Positions 25,941-35,075 of a stretch of 64,000 nucleotides of DNA are shown here, in pieces. The notes beneath the pieces are model-generated. The model was given only the letters and a program-made list of their open reading frames with translations. It did no database searches and had not been told where the DNA came from. The position numbers and the translations under genes are program-made. Within the stretch, counting starts at the first letter, position 1, and each line of letters starts with the position of its first letter. Source of the DNA: a virus; IMG/VR virus record IMGVR_UViG_3300046758_000611, positions 106,222-170,221 of that record. One strand, 5' to 3'.

Positions 25941-28448
25941 ATGTACCAAAATATATTCGTAAGCAAAAAGGACAACACAATTTATTTGTGGGATGATAAA
26001 CAAGGTTTAGTAACCTACAAAAACAAACCATACGCATACAGAAAGTCTCCGAACGGAATGTATCGTAGTATGTATGGTGACAAGTTAGAAAAGGTAACTA
26101 AGTATCGGTATGAAGATGCAGGTTTGTTTGAATCAGATGTTCCTATTGAAACACGTAACTTAATTGACCTTTACGAAGATGACGATGAACCAAGTACAGG
26201 TCATTGTGTATTAAACTTCGATATTGAGGTTAGTATGGAAGGAGAGTTGCCTGACACAGAACGAGCAAACAATCCTATTACTTCCATTGCGTATCACGAT
26301 AGTTGTTCTAATAACTATGTGGTTCTTGTTTTAGACAAGGAAGATAAAATCACCGACTATTCTAATGATGAAGTTTCGGTTTATTCTTATGATACAGAAC
26401 GAGCAATGCTTGAACACTTTCTTGATTTTTATCAAGAGATTAGTCCGACAATATTGACCGGTTGGAACATTGATTACTTTGACGTTCCTTATTTGTATCG
26501 TAGACTCGCAAGAGTTTTAGGGCAAGGTGATGCAAATCGTTTGAGTCCTATTGGACACGCATATTATCATCAGTTCAAGAAACGTATTGTTATTGCAGGT
26601 GTTAGTTGCTTGGATTATCTTGCGTTATACAAGAACTTTACATTTAGTGTTGAACCAAGTTATCGTTTGGATGCAATTGGTCGTAAAGAAGTTGGTATTG
26701 GTAAAGTTGAATACGAAGGTAATCTTGATGATTTGTTTTCACAAGATATTGAGAAGTTCATTGAATACAATTTGAACGACGTAAAGATTGTTGTTGAGAT
26801 TGATAGAAAGATGGAACTCATTGAATTGACTCGTAGCATTTGTCACGTTGGACACGTTCCGTATGAAGACATTTTATTTTCGTCTCGTTATCTTGAAGGT
26901 GCATTGCTTACTTATCTTCGCAGACACAATCTTGTCGCACCAAATAAAGACCCAAATGGTCGTGAACGATTCAATGAAATTAAAGGTGACGAATCCAAGA
27001 AGTTTAGTGGAGCATATGTGGCTGCACCGACACCTGGCAAATACAAGTGGGTGTTTGACTTGGATTTAACTTCTCTGTATCCATCTATTATTATGTCCAC
27101 GAATATTTCACCAGAAACCAAAGTGGGTGTTGTTGATAATTGGAGTCCCGAGAAGTTTTGTGACGGAGAACAAACCGAAGTTGGATTTCGTGGAGAAACA
27201 TATTCAGCAGATGAGTTCAAGGCATTTCTAAAAGATAACAATCTTTCTATCAGTAGCAACGGAGTTATGTATACCAAGAATAAGGTCGGACTTATTCCTG
27301 CGATTCTTGATCAATGGTTCAACCAACGTGTTGAGTTCAAGAACAAAATGAAAGAGTATGGTAACTCAGGTGACGATGCAAAGTATGTGTTCTATAAAAG
27401 ACGTCAGCACGTGCAAAAGATTCTTCTTAATTCGTTGTATGGTGTTCTTGGTTTGCCTATCTTTCGGTTTTATGATGTGGACAATGCAGAAGCAGTTACG
27501 ACCACAGGTGTGTCCGTGATTAAGTTTAGTCGCAAGATTGCGAATCACTATTACAATAAAACACTTGGTGATACAGAAGATCATTGTATATACATTGATA
27601 CCGACTCGGTTTTCTTTTCAGCATTGCCTATCGTAGAAAAAACGATGCCTCACGTTGATGTAAAGAACGATGACGAAATGGCAACTGCAATTCTTGAAGT
27701 TGCGGGTGATGTACAAAACTTCATCAATAAAAGTTATGATGTTATGGCAAAACGTTTCTTCAACATTGAAGAGCATCGTTATGACATTAAACAAGAAGTG
27801 ATTGCCAAAGCAAGTATGTGGTTGGCAAAGAAACGATATGCACAATGGATTATCAACAACAACGGTGTTACTTGTGACGAATTGGAAGTTAAAGGTCTTG
27901 ATGTTGTGCGTAGTAGTTTTCCAACTCGGTTTCGTAAGTTTATGACGGAAATCCTCAAAGATATTTTGAAGGATGTGCCGAAAGAAGAAATTGATGAAAA
28001 GATTGTTACACTCAAAAAGCAAGTTAAGAACGAGTCGGTTGATGATATTGCAAAGACGAGTGCAGTTAAAAATATATCCAAGTATGTAAAGATGATGGAT
28101 AAAGGTGCAGTTATGGGTGAGTGTGCAAAAAGTACACCCGCACACGTTAAATCAAGTATCATTCACAATCAGTTTCTCAAAAAGTTTAAAATACAAAGTG
28201 AACCTATTCGTAATGGTGAAAAAATTAAGTGGATTTATTTGAAGAACAATGAACTTGGTTTAGATGCACTTGCGTTTCGTGGTTATGAAGACCCACCACA
28301 ACTTATGGAGTTTATTGAGAAGTATGCAGATAAAGATAAATTGTTTGAACGAGAACTTGAAGGAAAGTTGCGTGACTTTTACGATGCACTTAGTTGGGAC
28401 TTTGCAAGTGAGAATCTTGCAACTGCTCAAAAGTTTTTTGCTTTCTAA
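25941..28448 (+). CDS. Family B DNA polymerase (T4 gp43-like)
   Basis: This 835-residue polymerase has the 3'-5' exonuclease motifs LNFDIEVSM (Exo I, ~92-100), GWNIDYFDVPYL (Exo II) and YNLNDVKIVVE (Exo III). The polymerase motifs are DLTSLYPSII (A, ~375), KILLNSLYG (B, ~492) and YIDTDSVF (C, ~551). The N-terminus resembles marine T4-like gp43 proteins. It is the main replicative polymerase, acting with the clamp and loader at 33-35 kb. Its last residues, AQKFFAF, resemble the C-terminal clamp-docking peptide of T4/RB69 polymerases. The next start overlaps its stop. Confidence 0.96.
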   Translation: MYQNIFVSKKDNTIYLWDDKQGLVTYKNKPYAYRKSPNGMYRSMYGDKLEKVTKYRYEDAGLFESDVPIETRNLIDLYEDDDEPSTGHCVLNFDIEVSMEGELPDTERANNPITSIAYHDSCSNNYVVLVLDKEDKITDYSNDEVSVYSYDTERAMLEHFLDFYQEISPTILTGWNIDYFDVPYLYRRLARVLGQGDANRLSPIGHAYYHQFKKRIVIAGVSCLDYLALYKNFTFSVEPSYRLDAIGRKEVGIGKVEYEGNLDDLFSQDIEKFIEYNLNDVKIVVEIDRKMELIELTRSICHVGHVPYEDILFSSRYLEGALLTYLRRHNLVAPNKDPNGRERFNEIKGDESKKFSGAYVAAPTPGKYKWVFDLDLTSLYPSIIMSTNISPETKVGVVDNWSPEKFCDGEQTEVGFRGETYSADEFKAFLKDNNLSISSNGVMYTKNKVGLIPAILDQWFNQRVEFKNKMKEYGNSGDDAKYVFYKRRQHVQKILLNSLYGVLGLPIFRFYDVDNAEAVTTTGVSVIKFSRKIANHYYNKTLGDTEDHCIYIDTDSVFFSALPIVEKTMPHVDVKNDDEMATAILEVAGDVQNFINKSYDVMAKRFFNIEEHRYDIKQEVIAKASMWLAKKRYAQWIINNNGVTCDELEVKGLDVVRSSFPTRFRKFMTEILKDILKDVPKEEIDEKIVTLKKQVKNESVDDIAKTSAVKNISKYVKMMDKGAVMGECAKSTPAHVKSSIIHNQFLKKFKIQSEPIRNGEKIKWIYLKNNELGLDALAFRGYEDPPQLMEFIEKYADKDKLFERELEGKLRDFYDALSWDFASENLATAQKFFAF

Positions 28449-29344
28449 TGGCAAACTATAATCAAATACTTCCAATCAGAAAAGATTGTAGAATTGATGA
28501 ACAATTCGGTTGGTTGCCTTTGAGTGTATTAGAACCAAGTCGTGATCATCGTGAACAATGGCCGGAAGCATATCTTGATGATGGAATTCGTGAAACAAAA
28601 AGAAGTAAAGATGCAGAGAATCTTCCTGGTCTTAGATTCAGTGAGTTTCACGCAGGATTAGCAGAGCAAATTCTTCGTTATTGGAGTATGCGTGGAAGTG
28701 TAATCGTAGACCCATTTTCAGGTCGTGCTACACGTGCTATGGTTGCAAGTAAACTTGGTCGTAACTATCAAGGTTACGAAGTATCAAAGCAAACATATGA
28801 TCGTTGTATGAAGCATTTTAAAAAGTTCAAGGTATCACCCAAACTTTTTAATTGTGATGGAACAGAGATGTTATATACACGAAATGAAACTGCGGATTTG
28901 GTATTTACTTGTCCTCCGTATCACAATCTTGAAAAATACGAAACTGCAAAAAATCAATTAAGTGAATGTGAAACATACGAAGACTTTATGACTCAAATTC
29001 AAAAGTGTGGTAAAAATATAAATCGTGTTTTGAAACCAGGAGCATTTTGCGTATGGGTTGTTTCAGATTGGAGAGATATGACAGGTAGTGGTCTTCGTAG
29101 TTTTCATTCGGACTTGATTACTGCATTTGTAAACGAAGGAATGATTCACCACGATACAATTATTATGAAGAATCTTAGTCCGTTTGCTTATGTTCAATGT
29201 GCGAAAGTAGCAAGCAAAAGATACACAAGTAAAATACACGAATATATTATGGTTTTTCGCAAAAAAGGTGAATATGAAATACCCGATTATTGTGAGCAGG
29301 ACGAACTGCGTGTTAATTCAAATAAGTTTTTTAGTTATGAATAA
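28448..29344 (+). CDS. DNA methyltransferase, CPPY type
   Basis: In this 298-residue protein motif I reads VDPFSGRATRAMVASKLG near residue 87, and motif IV reads FTCPPYHNLEKYE near residue 153, followed by RVLKPGAFCVWVV. It belongs to the N4/N6 amino-methyltransferase group, and CPPY is a variant catalytic tetrad. It is co-translated with the polymerase (ATG overlaps its TAA) and overlaps the next methyltransferase. Its tail, NKFFSYE, resembles the FFAF end of both neighbours. Confidence 0.82.
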   Translation: MANYNQILPIRKDCRIDEQFGWLPLSVLEPSRDHREQWPEAYLDDGIRETKRSKDAENLPGLRFSEFHAGLAEQILRYWSMRGSVIVDPFSGRATRAMVASKLGRNYQGYEVSKQTYDRCMKHFKKFKVSPKLFNCDGTEMLYTRNETADLVFTCPPYHNLEKYETAKNQLSECETYEDFMTQIQKCGKNINRVLKPGAFCVWVVSDWRDMTGSGLRSFHSDLITAFVNEGMIHHDTIIMKNLSPFAYVQCAKVASKRYTSKIHEYIMVFRKKGEYEIPDYCEQDELRVNSNKFFSYE

Positions 29345-30767
29345 AATAATCAATGGAGATAGTTTGAAAGTCCTCAAGAAACTTGAGGACGAATCAGTAG
29401 ACTTGGTGTGTACAGACCCACCTTATGGATACTCGTTTATGAATCGTGATTGGGACAAAGCAGTTCCTGCATTAGAAATTTGGCAAGAGTGTTTACGAGT
29501 TTTGAAACCAGGAGGATTCTGCTTCGTTATGTCAGCACCACGTTCAGATGTACAAAGTCGTATGATGGTTCGTTTAGAAGATGCAGGATTCAATATCGGA
29601 TTCACTCCGATTTATTGGACATACGCAACAGGATTTCCAAAAGCACATAATGTGGCAAAGACGGTGGACAAACAACTTGGTAAAAAAAGAAAAGTTATTG
29701 GAAAATACAAAACTCCCGAAGGCAACCAAGAACTAACTACATATAACAATTGGAAGGATAGTGACACGCAAGAAAGAAGAACACCCGATATAACTGAACC
29801 TGCATCCGATGAAGCAAAAGCACTTGAAGGTTCTTATGTAGGTTATCAACCTAAACCTGCGGTAGAAGTTGTGCTTGTCGCAATGAAACCAATTATAGAA
29901 AAAACCACCACTGAACAAGCAATGAAAAATGGCAAAGGAATTACTTGGTTGGACGATTGTAGAATTCCAACAGATGAAAGTTTAGATGGTGGAGCATATG
30001 CAAAAAATCCAACACCACGTGAAGGAAAAGATATGTGGACTTCCGACAGAAAAAAAGAAACCAAGTGCTTTGAACGAGGTGGTGCAGGAGAATATAAACA
30101 ACCAGACGGAAGATTCGCAGCCAATCTAATTGTACAAGACGATGTACTTAATGATGGAGTAAAACGAAGCAAAGGAAAACACACAGATAGTGGAAGTGCA
30201 TCTGGTGGTATTTGGCAAGAAAGCACAGGCAAACCAGCAGGAAGAACTTACGGAGACGAAGGATCGTTTTCTCGTTTTTACGATTTGGATTCTTGGTGGA
30301 AATCACAAATACATAAATTGCCCGAAAGTGTTCAAAAGACTTTTCCTTTTATGATTGTCGCAAAAGCAAGTAAGGCAGAAAAAAACAAAGGTCTTGAACA
30401 TCTTCCTAAAAAGAAAAGTTCTTCAATGCCGGGAAGAAGAAATGCAGAAGATATGAGCAATAGCAAAATCGACCACGATGTTACTGGTAGATTTGTCACG
30501 GAAAAACAAAATGTTCATCCAACCGTTAAACCAATTGAACTAATGAGTTATTTGATAACACTTGGAAGTCGTGAAAATGATGTGGTCGTTGATCCGTTTG
30601 TTGGAAGTGGAACAACTTGCATAGCAGCCAAAATGCTTGATAGAAAATACATCGGAATAGAAAAAGAAAAGGATTATGCAATCATTGCCAAAACTCGTCT
30701 TAAAGATGCAGAATCTCCCAACCAAGCAAGTGAGAAAAACAAAAGCAACGAGTTCTTTGCTTTTTAA
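29337..30767 (+). CDS. Beta-class DNA methyltransferase, DPPY type
   Basis: The preferred start is ATG 29337, overlapping the previous gene by 8 bases (476 aa). Motif IV, CTDPPYGYSFMNRDW, comes first (~27), followed by RVLKPGGF. Motif I, VDPFVGSGTTCIAAKMLDR, is near the C-terminus (~420). This IV-then-I order defines the beta class, and DPPY suggests N6-adenine. The ~250-residue insert between them should hold target recognition. The terminal NEFFAF matches the polymerase end, suggesting docking to the sliding clamp. Confidence 0.88.
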   Translation: MNKIINGDSLKVLKKLEDESVDLVCTDPPYGYSFMNRDWDKAVPALEIWQECLRVLKPGGFCFVMSAPRSDVQSRMMVRLEDAGFNIGFTPIYWTYATGFPKAHNVAKTVDKQLGKKRKVIGKYKTPEGNQELTTYNNWKDSDTQERRTPDITEPASDEAKALEGSYVGYQPKPAVEVVLVAMKPIIEKTTTEQAMKNGKGITWLDDCRIPTDESLDGGAYAKNPTPREGKDMWTSDRKKETKCFERGGAGEYKQPDGRFAANLIVQDDVLNDGVKRSKGKHTDSGSASGGIWQESTGKPAGRTYGDEGSFSRFYDLDSWWKSQIHKLPESVQKTFPFMIVAKASKAEKNKGLEHLPKKKSSSMPGRRNAEDMSNSKIDHDVTGRFVTEKQNVHPTVKPIELMSYLITLGSRENDVVVDPFVGSGTTCIAAKMLDRKYIGIEKEKDYAIIAKTRLKDAESPNQASEKNKSNEFFAF

Positions 30768-30768
30768 A

Positions 30769-31365
30769 ATGAAACAAACTAAAGTATTTATAGAAATCGG
30801 AACTTCTAATTTTAATACACTCGAAGTATTAGCAGAACAGGGTTGGTCTGGTATATTTGTAGAACCAGATAAATGGTATTTATCTCAAATAAAAAGATTT
30901 AAACATTGTCTATATGATAATAGTGCAATATTAGACTTTAATGGTGAAACAGAGTTCGTTAATTACGATGCCGACTGGTTATCAAACAATGAAGCAGGTG
31001 ACTTTATGTGGAAACGTGGTGTCGGTAATACACATCCTACTATTAATAATATGAAATTAAATCCAGAATGGCCTACTATTAAATTCAATGTACAAGTTAA
31101 AACTTTGAATAAATTAGTAGAAGAATATGATGTAGAACAAATTGACTTTTTAAAAATTGATATTGAAGGACAAGACCCAAAAATATTGTACGCATATGAT
31201 TTTTGTGTAAGACCAAGTAAAATTAAAATGGAAATTATTCACGCAAATTCATATGGAATTAATACAACAGATTTTAAGAACTATATGTTAAAAAACAATT
31301 ATTCTGTTTATTGTGAAGATGATTACGATACCCAAGATATTTGGTTTTTTGACAATTTAAAATAA
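30769..31365 (+). CDS. FkbM-family SAM-dependent methyltransferase
   Basis: ATG 30769 is used (198 aa) because upstream codons overlap the previous gene. The SAM-binding strand is [14 protein letters not shown], an acidic [10 protein letters not shown] follows, and the FkbM signature [13 protein letters not shown] lies near residue 125. FkbM enzymes O-methylate sugars or small molecules. In phages they often accompany glycan genes, so modification of surface sugar is plausible. Confidence 0.82.
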   Translation: MKQTKVFIEIGTSNFNTLEVLAEQGWSGIFVEPDKWYLSQIKRFKHCLYDNSAILDFNGETEFVNYDADWLSNNEAGDFMWKRGVGNTHPTINNMKLNPEWPTIKFNVQVKTLNKLVEEYDVEQIDFLKIDIEGQDPKILYAYDFCVRPSKIKMEIIHANSYGINTTDFKNYMLKNNYSVYCEDDYDTQDIWFFDNLK

Positions 31366-31372
31366 TAAGAAT

Positions 31373-32491
31373 ATGGAACAAAATTATACAAAACTAGCAG
31401 ACCTTCTTGTAAGACATAGTGTGTCGTTACAGAAAGGAGAAAAGGTATTAATAGACAACACAGAAGTGCCGGAAAATATGACGATTGCACTTGTTCGTGC
31501 AGTTCGTGAATACGGAGGAATACCTTTTGTACAAACATCGCAAAGTCGCATAGGTCGTGAAGTTATGCTTCATGCAACCAAAGAACAAATGGAAACCTTT
31601 ATGAAGTTCAGTATGCCTAAGATTCAAGAAATGGATGCTTATATTGCTATTGCAGGTTCTCATAATATATACGAAACAAGTGATGTTGATCCTGATATCA
31701 AAACAATGATGTCCAAGATCACTAAACCATATCTTGATTATCGTGTAAACGAAACTAAATGGTGTATTTTAAGATGGCCACATCCTGCTATGGCACAACA
31801 AGCAAATATGAGTACCGAAGCATTTGAAAACTTTTACTTTGATGTTTGTACATTTGATTATGCTAAATTTAATCCTGGTATGAGCAATCTGCAAAAAAGA
31901 ATGCAGAACGCAGATAAAGTTCACATTAAAGGTGATGACACAGATTTGCGTTTCTCTATAAAAGGAATTAATGCAGTTGCGTGTGGTGGTACTCATAATA
32001 TACCAGACGGAGAAGTATTTAGTTGTCCAATTAAAGATAGTGTTGAAGGACACATTCAGTTTAATGCCCCAACAATTTATCGTGGAATTGACTTTGACGG
32101 AATTCGGTTGGAATTCAAAAAAGGAAAGATTATCGATGCTACTGCAAATAGTGATACAAGCACCGAGTCATTAAATGAAATTCTTGATAGTGATGACGGA
32201 GCAAGATACATTGGTGAGTTTGCTATTGGATTTAACCCATATGTTACACATCCAATGCGTGATATTCTGTTCGACGAAAAAATAGGTGGTAGTTTTCACT
32301 TTACCCCCGGTCAATGCTATGATGATGCAAGCAATGGAAATGATTCACAGGTTCACTGGGATATGGTAAAAATACAACGACCAGATTATGGTGGTGGTGA
32401 AATTTACTTTGACGATGAACTTATTCGAAAAGATGGAGAGTTTGTTGTTAATGATTTGATACCACTCAATCCAGATAAATTACTAAAATAG
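31373..32491 (+). CDS. M29 family aminopeptidase
   Basis: This 372-residue protein matches the M29 (AmpS/aminopeptidase T) fold. The two-metal site residues appear in order: Glu214 (IPDGEVF), Glu282 ([12 protein letters not shown]), His309 ([12 protein letters not shown]), and His328/Asp330 (QVHWDMV), with Tyr316 as the catalytic tyrosine. M29 enzymes remove N-terminal residues from short peptides in the cytoplasm. Length is slightly below the usual ~410. Such a gene is very unusual in a phage and may finish degradation of host protein. Confidence 0.88.
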   Translation: MEQNYTKLADLLVRHSVSLQKGEKVLIDNTEVPENMTIALVRAVREYGGIPFVQTSQSRIGREVMLHATKEQMETFMKFSMPKIQEMDAYIAIAGSHNIYETSDVDPDIKTMMSKITKPYLDYRVNETKWCILRWPHPAMAQQANMSTEAFENFYFDVCTFDYAKFNPGMSNLQKRMQNADKVHIKGDDTDLRFSIKGINAVACGGTHNIPDGEVFSCPIKDSVEGHIQFNAPTIYRGIDFDGIRLEFKKGKIIDATANSDTSTESLNEILDSDDGARYIGEFAIGFNPYVTHPMRDILFDEKIGGSFHFTPGQCYDDASNGNDSQVHWDMVKIQRPDYGGGEIYFDDELIRKDGEFVVNDLIPLNPDKLLK

Positions 32492-32494
32492 TAG

Positions 32495-32523
32495 TTGACG
32501 AATGTATACGTATTTAATATAAT
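32495..32523 (+). promoter_or_regulatory. Sigma70-like promoter, leaderless
   Basis: TTGACG (32495-32500), a 17-base spacer and a perfect TATAAT (32518-32523). The ATG at 32530 is 7 bases after the -10 box, exactly where transcription should begin. It would drive the small genes leading into the clamp. Confidence 0.65.
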
Positions 32524-32529
32524 ATATTT

Positions 32530-32913
32530 ATGTTTTACGAAGATTTATTTGAATTAGAAGATGAGTATATAGAAAAGCATAATAAGTACACCTCCGGGTT
32601 TAGTTCTATATTTGAATTAAAACGAGAAAAAAAGTTTTATGCATTATACTCTGCACTTACAACGTGCCACGGAATCATGATTGGAAAAACGTTATGTAAT
32701 TATAATTTATGCGATATTAAAAAAATGAAACCAAGTGAACGTATTTTAGAAGTTTCTTATTCAGATATAATTCACTTTTTTGATATTGAAAGTTTGATGG
32801 ATGCAAAATTAAATGACCACTCATTTTCAATTAACAATACAAAAAATGAAAAAATTGATTTAATACCCGTACAGATTAGGAGTATGATAACAGATGGAAA
32901 AATATATACCTAA
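32530..32913 (+). CDS. Hypothetical protein (127 aa)
   Basis: This 127-residue mixed alpha/beta protein has no recognised motif. It is the first gene of the promoter-led unit running into the clamp and loader, and overlaps the next gene by 20 bases. Confidence 0.6.
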   Translation: MFYEDLFELEDEYIEKHNKYTSGFSSIFELKREKKFYALYSALTTCHGIMIGKTLCNYNLCDIKKMKPSERILEVSYSDIIHFFDIESLMDAKLNDHSFSINNTKNEKIDLIPVQIRSMITDGKIYT

Positions 32914-33151
32914 CGAAAAACCAAATATACACATACTCAGCATAGAGGACGATGAAAACGGAAACCCAAAGTTTTCGTATGAAGTTAATGATGCTTTCAT
33001 CGAAATGATTAAAAAAGAAAAAAAACTTAACAATATCGACGAACAATCAATAACAAATTACATAACGGAACTACTAGAAAATTGTTCTAATGAAAAAAAT
33101 GGTTATGGGTATAAAAAAGTAGATTTAACAGATAATAAAATTGACAATTAA
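32894..33151 (+). CDS. Hypothetical protein (85 aa)
   Basis: This 85-residue acidic/lysine-rich protein has an IHILSIEDDENGNPKFSYEV strand region and a helical C-terminus. No family recognised. It lies 25 bases before the sliding clamp gene. Confidence 0.55.
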   Translation: MEKYIPNEKPNIHILSIEDDENGNPKFSYEVNDAFIEMIKKEKKLNNIDEQSITNYITELLENCSNEKNGYGYKKVDLTDNKIDN

Positions 33152-33176
33152 CAATTAAAATAATAATATATAAACT

Positions 33177-33902
33177 ATGAAAAAAGATAAAGTACTACAA
33201 TTCATTTCTCGTTACAATCTTAATGGTAACGTAGAATCAGTTAAGTGGGAAACTAACGGAGACAACGTTTGCGAAACCACCTTCATTACCGATGACAAAA
33301 GTGTTCTCGGCAAAGTATCTGCAAAGGACTTTGAACTCACAGAAGGTGAAGTCGGTGTTTATGATACTGCAAAGTTGAAGCAGTTGTTGTCAGTCGTTGG
33401 TGACGAGATTAATGTTGAGGTTGTTGAAAAGAACGAAAAGAATGTCAGCATTAATGTTTCAGATGACACAACAAGTGTTAATTTCATGCTTGCTGATTTA
33501 GCAGTAATTCCTAACGTGCCTGCACTAAAAGACTTGCCAGATTTTGATCTGCAAATTCCTTTTAGCAATGACTTCGCAAAGAAGTTTGTTCGTTCTGCAA
33601 GTGCATTAAGTGATTGTGATACATTTACAATTGTTCCATCTAAGGACGGAATTCAATTGGTAATTGGTTATTCTACTATCAATAGCAATCGTGTTTCTTT
33701 GAATGCGATAACAGAGGGTAACGGCACAATCACAGACCCCATTAGTTTTTCCTCGAAGTATTTCAAGGAAATTCTTAATGCAAATAGTGACTCTGAAAAG
33801 AGTGTTCTCAATGTTAGTTCAAAAGGAATTGCAAGCATTGATTTTGAAGTCGGTGACTTCCGTAGTAGTTATTACTTGGTTGAAATTCAAACAACCGATT
33901 AA
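33177..33902 (+). CDS. Sliding clamp (T4 gp45-like)
   Basis: This 241-residue protein matches T4-type trimeric clamps in length (~228) and layout: two repeats of beta-rich DNA-clamp fold, with VSAKDFELTEGEVGVYD and LKQLLSVV in the first, and the FVRSASALSDCDTFTIV helix-strand in the second. It encircles DNA and tethers the polymerase and partner proteins. Its stop overlaps the loader's start, the same gp45-gp44 order as in T4. Confidence 0.93.
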   Translation: MKKDKVLQFISRYNLNGNVESVKWETNGDNVCETTFITDDKSVLGKVSAKDFELTEGEVGVYDTAKLKQLLSVVGDEINVEVVEKNEKNVSINVSDDTTSVNFMLADLAVIPNVPALKDLPDFDLQIPFSNDFAKKFVRSASALSDCDTFTIVPSKDGIQLVIGYSTINSNRVSLNAITEGNGTITDPISFSSKYFKEILNANSDSEKSVLNVSSKGIASIDFEVGDFRSSYYLVEIQTTD

Positions 33903-34858
33903 TGAATTTCTTAGAAGAAGCAACAAAGTCTCCAGTTGAATCGGAAAATAGTCTTTGGGTTGAGAAATATCGACCCAAAGACTTATCTGATTATATCGGA
34001 AACGAACCTTTAAAGAAACGAGCTGCTTCGTGGATTGAGTCGAAAGACATTCCACATTTGCTTTTGTATGGTAAAGCAGGTACAGGTAAAACTACACTTG
34101 GTAAGTTGATTACAAAGCAGATTCCGTGTGATCATTTGTATATCAATGCAAGTGACGAAAACAATGTTGATACCGTGCGTACCAAGATTAAGTCATTCGC
34201 AAGCAGTATGGGATTCAATGATCTTAAAGTTGTATTGCTTGACGAGTGTGACTTTCTTACAGGCAATGCTCAGGCTGCGTTAAGAAATCTAATGGAGCAG
34301 TTTAGTATGACTACTCGTTTCATTCTTACTTGTAATTACCACGAAAAAATCATTGAACCGATTGTCAGTCGTTGTCAAACATTCAACATCGTTCCTCCTA
34401 ATCGTAAAGATGTTGCAGTTCATCTTGCCAAGATTCTTGCTAAACAAGAAATCAAAGCACAACCAGATGATATTGCATTGATTGTAAACAAAGGTTATCC
34501 TGATATTCGTAAGGTGATTAACAATGCTCAACAGAATAGCATCAATGGCACTCTTGAGATTATCAAAGAAGACCTTATTGAAGGTGACTATAAGTTAAAG
34601 TTGTTGGACATTCTAAAGAATGCAAGTAAAGACAAAAAGAATGCTTGGCTAACTGCTCGTCAACTTATTGCAAATGAAAAGATAAATGACTTCACAGATG
34701 TTTACAAGTTTTTGTTTGATAATGTAGATGAGTATGCTCCTGGTAAAAGTGCAAACATTGTTATTATGCTTGATCAACAAACTTACCACGATAGTTTGGT
34801 GGTTGATAAAGAAATTACATTTGCATCAACCATCGCACAAATCGTTCAAACACTATGA
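33902..34858 (+). CDS. Clamp loader large subunit (T4 gp44-like AAA+ ATPase)
   Basis: This 318-residue AAA+ protein has Walker A GKAGTGKT (57-64), Walker B LLDECD (112-117), a sensor-1 ILTCNY and the SRC arginine-finger motif (156-158). It opens and loads the sliding clamp using ATP. In T4 the small subunit gp62 follows; here only a 38-residue membrane peptide and a terminator follow, so gp62 must be elsewhere or very divergent. Confidence 0.95.
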   Translation: MNFLEEATKSPVESENSLWVEKYRPKDLSDYIGNEPLKKRAASWIESKDIPHLLLYGKAGTGKTTLGKLITKQIPCDHLYINASDENNVDTVRTKIKSFASSMGFNDLKVVLLDECDFLTGNAQAALRNLMEQFSMTTRFILTCNYHEKIIEPIVSRCQTFNIVPPNRKDVAVHLAKILAKQEIKAQPDDIALIVNKGYPDIRKVINNAQQNSINGTLEIIKEDLIEGDYKLKLLDILKNASKDKKNAWLTARQLIANEKINDFTDVYKFLFDNVDEYAPGKSANIVIMLDQQTYHDSLVVDKEITFASTIAQIVQTL

Positions 34859-34971
34859 ATAAAAATCTAAAAGATAGGTTATATGCAGTTTATGAACTAC
34901 TTGGTGGAATGGTTGCATTTAGTTTTATTATTTGTTTACAAGTTTGGTATATTCTGACCGGTAACGAGTAA
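34855..34971 (+). CDS. Small single-span membrane protein (38 aa)
   Basis: ATG 34855 overlaps the stop of the clamp loader gene (ATGA). The product has a polar N-terminus and one hydrophobic span, GGMVAFSFIICLQVW, ending TGNE. It lies immediately before a strong terminator, so it is the last gene of the replication operon. Function unknown. Confidence 0.5.
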   Translation: MNKNLKDRLYAVYELLGGMVAFSFIICLQVWYILTGNE

Positions 34972-34995
34972 TACAAAAACAAAGGTTATGTATAA

Positions 34996-35026
34996 AAGAA
35001 CCAGTCTTAGGATTGGTTCTTTTTTT
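34996..35026 (+). terminator. Rho-independent terminator after clamp loader operon
   Basis: The stem AAGAACCAGTC/GATTGGTTCTT with loop TTAG is followed by a run of T residues. It closes the rightward operon containing the clamp and loader. Confidence 0.85.
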
Positions 35027-35075
35027 GTACTTATATAAAATGTATATATTTATGCGTGGTTAATATTTATACTTG

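Noticed and set aside
27618-28145. 175-codon leftward frame inside DNA polymerase
   Set aside because: Antisense shadow of a well-supported polymerase gene; Cys/Phe/Asn-rich composition is not protein-like.
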